From positions 1 through 57,000 of the forward strand of contig CAIMFK010000005.1 of the NCBI GenBank assembly GCA_903840315.1: a DNA stretch of 57,000 bases, written 5' to 3'. This DNA is from an uncultured Candidatus Saccharibacteria bacterium (lineage in GTDB: Bacteria > Patescibacteriota > Saccharimonadia > Saccharimonadales > UBA4665). Positions 54,561 through 57,000 of the stretch are shown here, piece after piece. The notes below the pieces were generated by a model that did no database searches, was not told the origin of the DNA, and saw only the letters and a list, made by a program, of their open reading frames with translations. A program made the translations under genes and the position numbers. How positions within the stretch are numbered: the first letter of the stretch is position 1; each line of letters opens with the position of its first letter.

Positions 54561-55874
54561 ATGACTCAGGACGATGCTCTAAATATTCTTAAACTTGGGA
54601 AAAATGTTTTTCTTACAGGAGCTGCTGGTAGTGGAAAAACATATGTTCTCAACCAGTACATTAAGTATTTAAAGAAAAATAAGGTCAATGTTGCTATCAC
54701 CGCATCAACTGGTATAGCTGCAACACACATGAATGGAAAGACAATTCATTCTTGGGCACATATTGGAATTAAGGACAGTCTTAGTGAGGCTGATTTAAAT
54801 AGAATTTTTAGCCGTACTGATTTTCGTATGCAAATTATGTCATCACCGGTTTTAATAATTGACGAGATTTCAATGCTTCATGATTTTCGTCTCGATCTTG
54901 TTGATAAAGTTCTAAAAAAGATTCATCAAAACACATTACCTTTTGGTGGAATTCAAGTTGTCCTTTGTGGTGATTTATTTCAATTACCTCCAGTCAGTCC
55001 CTATGGACAGGTACCAAAATATGTTAATGAGTCACAGTCTTGGACAGACATGGATATTAATGTTTGCTATCTATCGGAACAATACAGACAAAATGATGAT
55101 AATTTTATAAAAATTTTAAACGAAATAAGAGAAAACGAAATAAGCGAATTATCTTTAGAGCATCTAAATTCTAGAATGAATAGAGGATCCGAGATAAAAG
55201 ATAAAACCAGATTATTTACACATAACGTTGATGTTGATGCTCTTAATAAGAAAGAGTTAGATAAAATAATAGGAATTACTCATAAGTTTGTTATGAAGCA
55301 AAAAGGAGATAAATTTATCGCCGAAAATCTTGCAAATAACTGCTTAGCTCCTGTTGAGCTTAAACTCAAAAAAGGTTCAATTGTTATGTTCGTACAAAAC
55401 AACTATAAGCAAGGATATGTGAACGGTACAATTGGAAAGGTTGTGAAGTTTGATAGCGAAACAGGTTTCCCAGTCGTAAAGATACAAAACGGCAAAAAAA
55501 TTACAGTTCCTATGGGTTCTTGGAGGGTTGAGGATGGTGAATATACTGTTGCAGAAATAAATCAGATACCACTTCGTTTGGCTTGGGCAATAACGGTACA
55601 TAAGTCTCAGGGCATGTCGCTTGATGCAGCCGAGATTGATCTAAGTAAAGCATTTACCAGTGGTATGGGATATGTGGCTCTATCTAGAGTAAAATCACTC
55701 GAAGGACTAAGTCTACTCGGTTTAAATGCCAATGCATTAAAAATTGATCCCAAAATTATAGAATTCGACAAGGAATTTAGAAAAAATAGTGAACAAAGTC
55801 TGAATGAACTCAAATCACTAGATGAAGATGAAATTATAAAAGATCAAAAAGAGTTCATTCAATCAATAAATTAG
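54561..55874 (+). CDS. PIF1-like / RecD-superfamily DNA helicase
   Basis: 437 residues, superfamily 1B: Walker A GAAGSGKTYVLNQYI (residues 20-27 core), ITASTGIAATHMNGKTIHSW (PIF1 signature), Walker B LIIDEISML, GGIQVVLCGDLFQLPPV and LSEQYRQND, then the SH3-like insert and the final motif WAITVHKSQGMSLDAAEIDL with YVALSRV. PIF1 helicases resolve G-quadruplexes and R-loops. It is shorter than eukaryotic Pif1 but normal for bacteria. Divergent from phr with a 57-base spacer. Confidence 0.93.
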   Translation: MTQDDALNILKLGKNVFLTGAAGSGKTYVLNQYIKYLKKNKVNVAITASTGIAATHMNGKTIHSWAHIGIKDSLSEADLNRIFSRTDFRMQIMSSPVLIIDEISMLHDFRLDLVDKVLKKIHQNTLPFGGIQVVLCGDLFQLPPVSPYGQVPKYVNESQSWTDMDINVCYLSEQYRQNDDNFIKILNEIRENEISELSLEHLNSRMNRGSEIKDKTRLFTHNVDVDALNKKELDKIIGITHKFVMKQKGDKFIAENLANNCLAPVELKLKKGSIVMFVQNNYKQGYVNGTIGKVVKFDSETGFPVVKIQNGKKITVPMGSWRVEDGEYTVAEINQIPLRLAWAITVHKSQGMSLDAAEIDLSKAFTSGMGYVALSRVKSLEGLSLLGLNANALKIDPKIIEFDKEFRKNSEQSLNELKSLDEDEIIKDQKEFIQSIN

Positions 55875-55892
55875 TGTATAAATATAAGCAGT

Positions 55893-57000
55893 ATGAAAAT
55901 TCAGGGTAGGCTTAATATTGTTCTTCTTGCAGTCTTTGTTTCTGTAAGTATATTTATCGTCTTCCAAAGAAATTCAAATATACACAAAAATGGAGCCTTA
56001 CTTTCAAATGAAGTGACGAACCAAGAACAGCAAATTAATGCCGATCTTGAAAGCGAAGGACAGCTTCTAAAATCTCTTCAAGTTGATTATTCTTTCTGGG
56101 ATAACATGGTTTCATTGGCTAAAGACAACCCTTCAAATCTTTCCAAAACTAATTACACTTTTGCTCAGCAAAATATCGATACATCACTTGATACATTCCG
56201 AGCTGATGCTGCCTGGGTTTATAATCTGAATGGAAATCTAGTCTACTCATCATATAAAGATTCAGGCAGTAGCATTGGAAAAATACCTGTGTCGGATGCA
56301 TTTTTTAAAAAAATTAGTAAAAACATTTACTTGGACTATTATTTAAATACTCCAAACGGATTTCTAGATATTAAGGCAACAACTATTGTTCCAAGCGATG
56401 ATGAGTCACATAAAACACCTGCCCAAGGCTATTGGATAGTAGCCAGATATTTAGGCAAAGATTTTATATCTTCAATATCTAAATTATCTCAGTCGAATAT
56501 TTCATTATCAGCAACAAAAACAGATTTAAAAAATTCCACATCTAACTCAACCGTTAAAATAAATCATGATTTACTTAATTGGGATGGATCGAATTCCTTT
56601 TACCTAACTTCATCATTCAATGTGGCCGCTATTGACAACATAAACAGATCATTTAAGAATGAATTAATTTTAATAGGATCACTAGCAGCAATACTAGTTG
56701 TTATATTAACTTCATCAATTTATTTCATAATATTAAGGCCGTTAAAAAAAGTAACAGATTCAATCTCAATGAATAATCCATCTTTGATAGAGCCAGTGAC
56801 AAAATCATCATCCGAATTTGGCACCCTAGCAAAGACAATTAAGGAATTCTTTACTCAGAAAGCCAAAATCGAACAAGCCACCGCCGAACTCACCAAAGCC
56901 AATGAAGCCCTACAGAAACAAGACTCTGTAAAGAACGACTTCATCTCCATGATCTCTCATCAACTAGGTACTCCCCTTGCTGTAATGGATGGCTTCCTAA
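55893..57000 (+). CDS. Sensor histidine kinase, N-terminal part (cut by window edge)
   Basis: Open to the end of the window (369 codons visible). Membrane helix at residues 7-23, an extracytoplasmic region of about 220 residues with CHASE4-like features (DYSFWDNMVSL, AAWVYNLNGNLVYSS), a second helix (about 253-275), a HAMP-like linker (LRPLKKVTDSIS), then a coiled coil and the phosphoacceptor box KNDFISMISHQLGTPLAVMDGF with His356. The usual Arg after HQL/HEL is Gly here. CHASE4 domains bind small ligands outside the cell. It follows the helicase by 18 bases, with a TATAAA box 10 bases before the ATG. Confidence 0.85.
   Translation, partial: MKIQGRLNIVLLAVFVSVSIFIVFQRNSNIHKNGALLSNEVTNQEQQINADLESEGQLLKSLQVDYSFWDNMVSLAKDNPSNLSKTNYTFAQQNIDTSLDTFRADAAWVYNLNGNLVYSSYKDSGSSIGKIPVSDAFFKKISKNIYLDYYLNTPNGFLDIKATTIVPSDDESHKTPAQGYWIVARYLGKDFISSISKLSQSNISLSATKTDLKNSTSNSTVKINHDLLNWDGSNSFYLTSSFNVAAIDNINRSFKNELILIGSLAAILVVILTSSIYFIILRPLKKVTDSISMNNPSLIEPVTKSSSEFGTLAKTIKEFFTQKAKIEQATAELTKANEALQKQDSVKNDFISMISHQLGTPLAVMDGFL

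Overview
ORGANISM. The window looks like a chromosome segment of a Candidatus Saccharibacteria (TM7, Patescibacteria/CPR) cell, probably free-living or surface-associated in an oxic, lit habitat. The basis is: AT-rich sequence; very tight gene packing (TAATG and ATGA couplings, convergent genes sharing stop codons); use of TGA as a stop (so not the recoded SR1/Gracilibacteria code); short or divergent versions of housekeeping proteins; a DUF5652-type small membrane protein; prepilin-like secreted proteins; and many small orphan proteins. No rRNA or marker protein settles the taxonomy, so this is inference. A bo3 oxidase and a type-1 rhodopsin have, as far as I recall, both been reported from environmental Saccharibacteria.

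LAYOUT. 1-3 kb: the end of a sensor kinase coupled to an MMPL exporter. 3-8 kb: two orphan genes, a three-gene reverse operon (ABC ATPase, FtsX/MacB permease, NAD-binding epimerase-like protein), a CNNM/CorC-like protein and a lipoprotein. 8-14 kb: trpS, alr, a GNAT acetyltransferase and several orphans, one with a degenerate kinase fold. 14.2-16.2 kb: a compositionally different patch (DUF3800 protein, structured intergenic RNA, prepilin-like protein) next to tRNA-Asn. 16-22.4 kb: GT4 glycosyltransferase, smpB, a membrane-anchored clan GH-A hydrolase, a GT2 glycosyltransferase, a diacylglycerol-kinase-like protein, a corrinoid-adenosyltransferase-like protein and a glutaredoxin. 22.5-29.1 kb: a complete F1Fo ATP synthase operon. 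29.1-34.8 kb: a zeta (cadmium) carbonic-anhydrase-like protein, an aquaporin with an unusual filter and a UvrD helicase-RecB nuclease fusion. 34.9-39.5 kb: NDH-2, a divergent FAD-dependent 2-hydroxyacid oxidoreductase and a two-component system. 39.5-47.4 kb: signal peptidase I and a reverse-strand cluster reading WhiB-like, WhiB-like, small membrane protein, cyoA-B-C-D-E. 47.6-48.3 kb: a type-1 rhodopsin, divergent from the WhiB genes. 48.4-57 kb: GT2 plus GtrA, small orphans, an APH-fold protein, an ABC exporter, a CPD photolyase, a PIF1-like helicase and the start of a CHASE4-like sensor kinase.

HOW IT FITS TOGETHER. NDH-2 and the FAD oxidoreductase would reduce quinone. The bo3-type oxidase would oxidise quinol with O2 and pump protons. 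The rhodopsin (D-T-S motif) would add light-driven proton export, and the F1Fo ATPase would use the gradient. No quinone or retinal biosynthesis gene is in the window, so both cofactors may be imported or encoded elsewhere. The most striking arrangement is the 47 kb locus. Two tandem WhiB-like Fe-S proteins, a family regarded as actinobacterial, head the oxidase cluster and lie divergent from the rhodopsin, which suggests O2/NO/redox control of the energy genes. A photolyase 5 kb away fits a lit habitat.

EXPRESSION STYLE. About 20 genes have a TATAAT-like box 6-9 bases before the start codon and no room for a Shine-Dalgarno site, which is the signature of leaderless mRNAs. Operon-internal genes often carry normal SD sites. 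No intergenic stretch over 300 bases lacks a feature.
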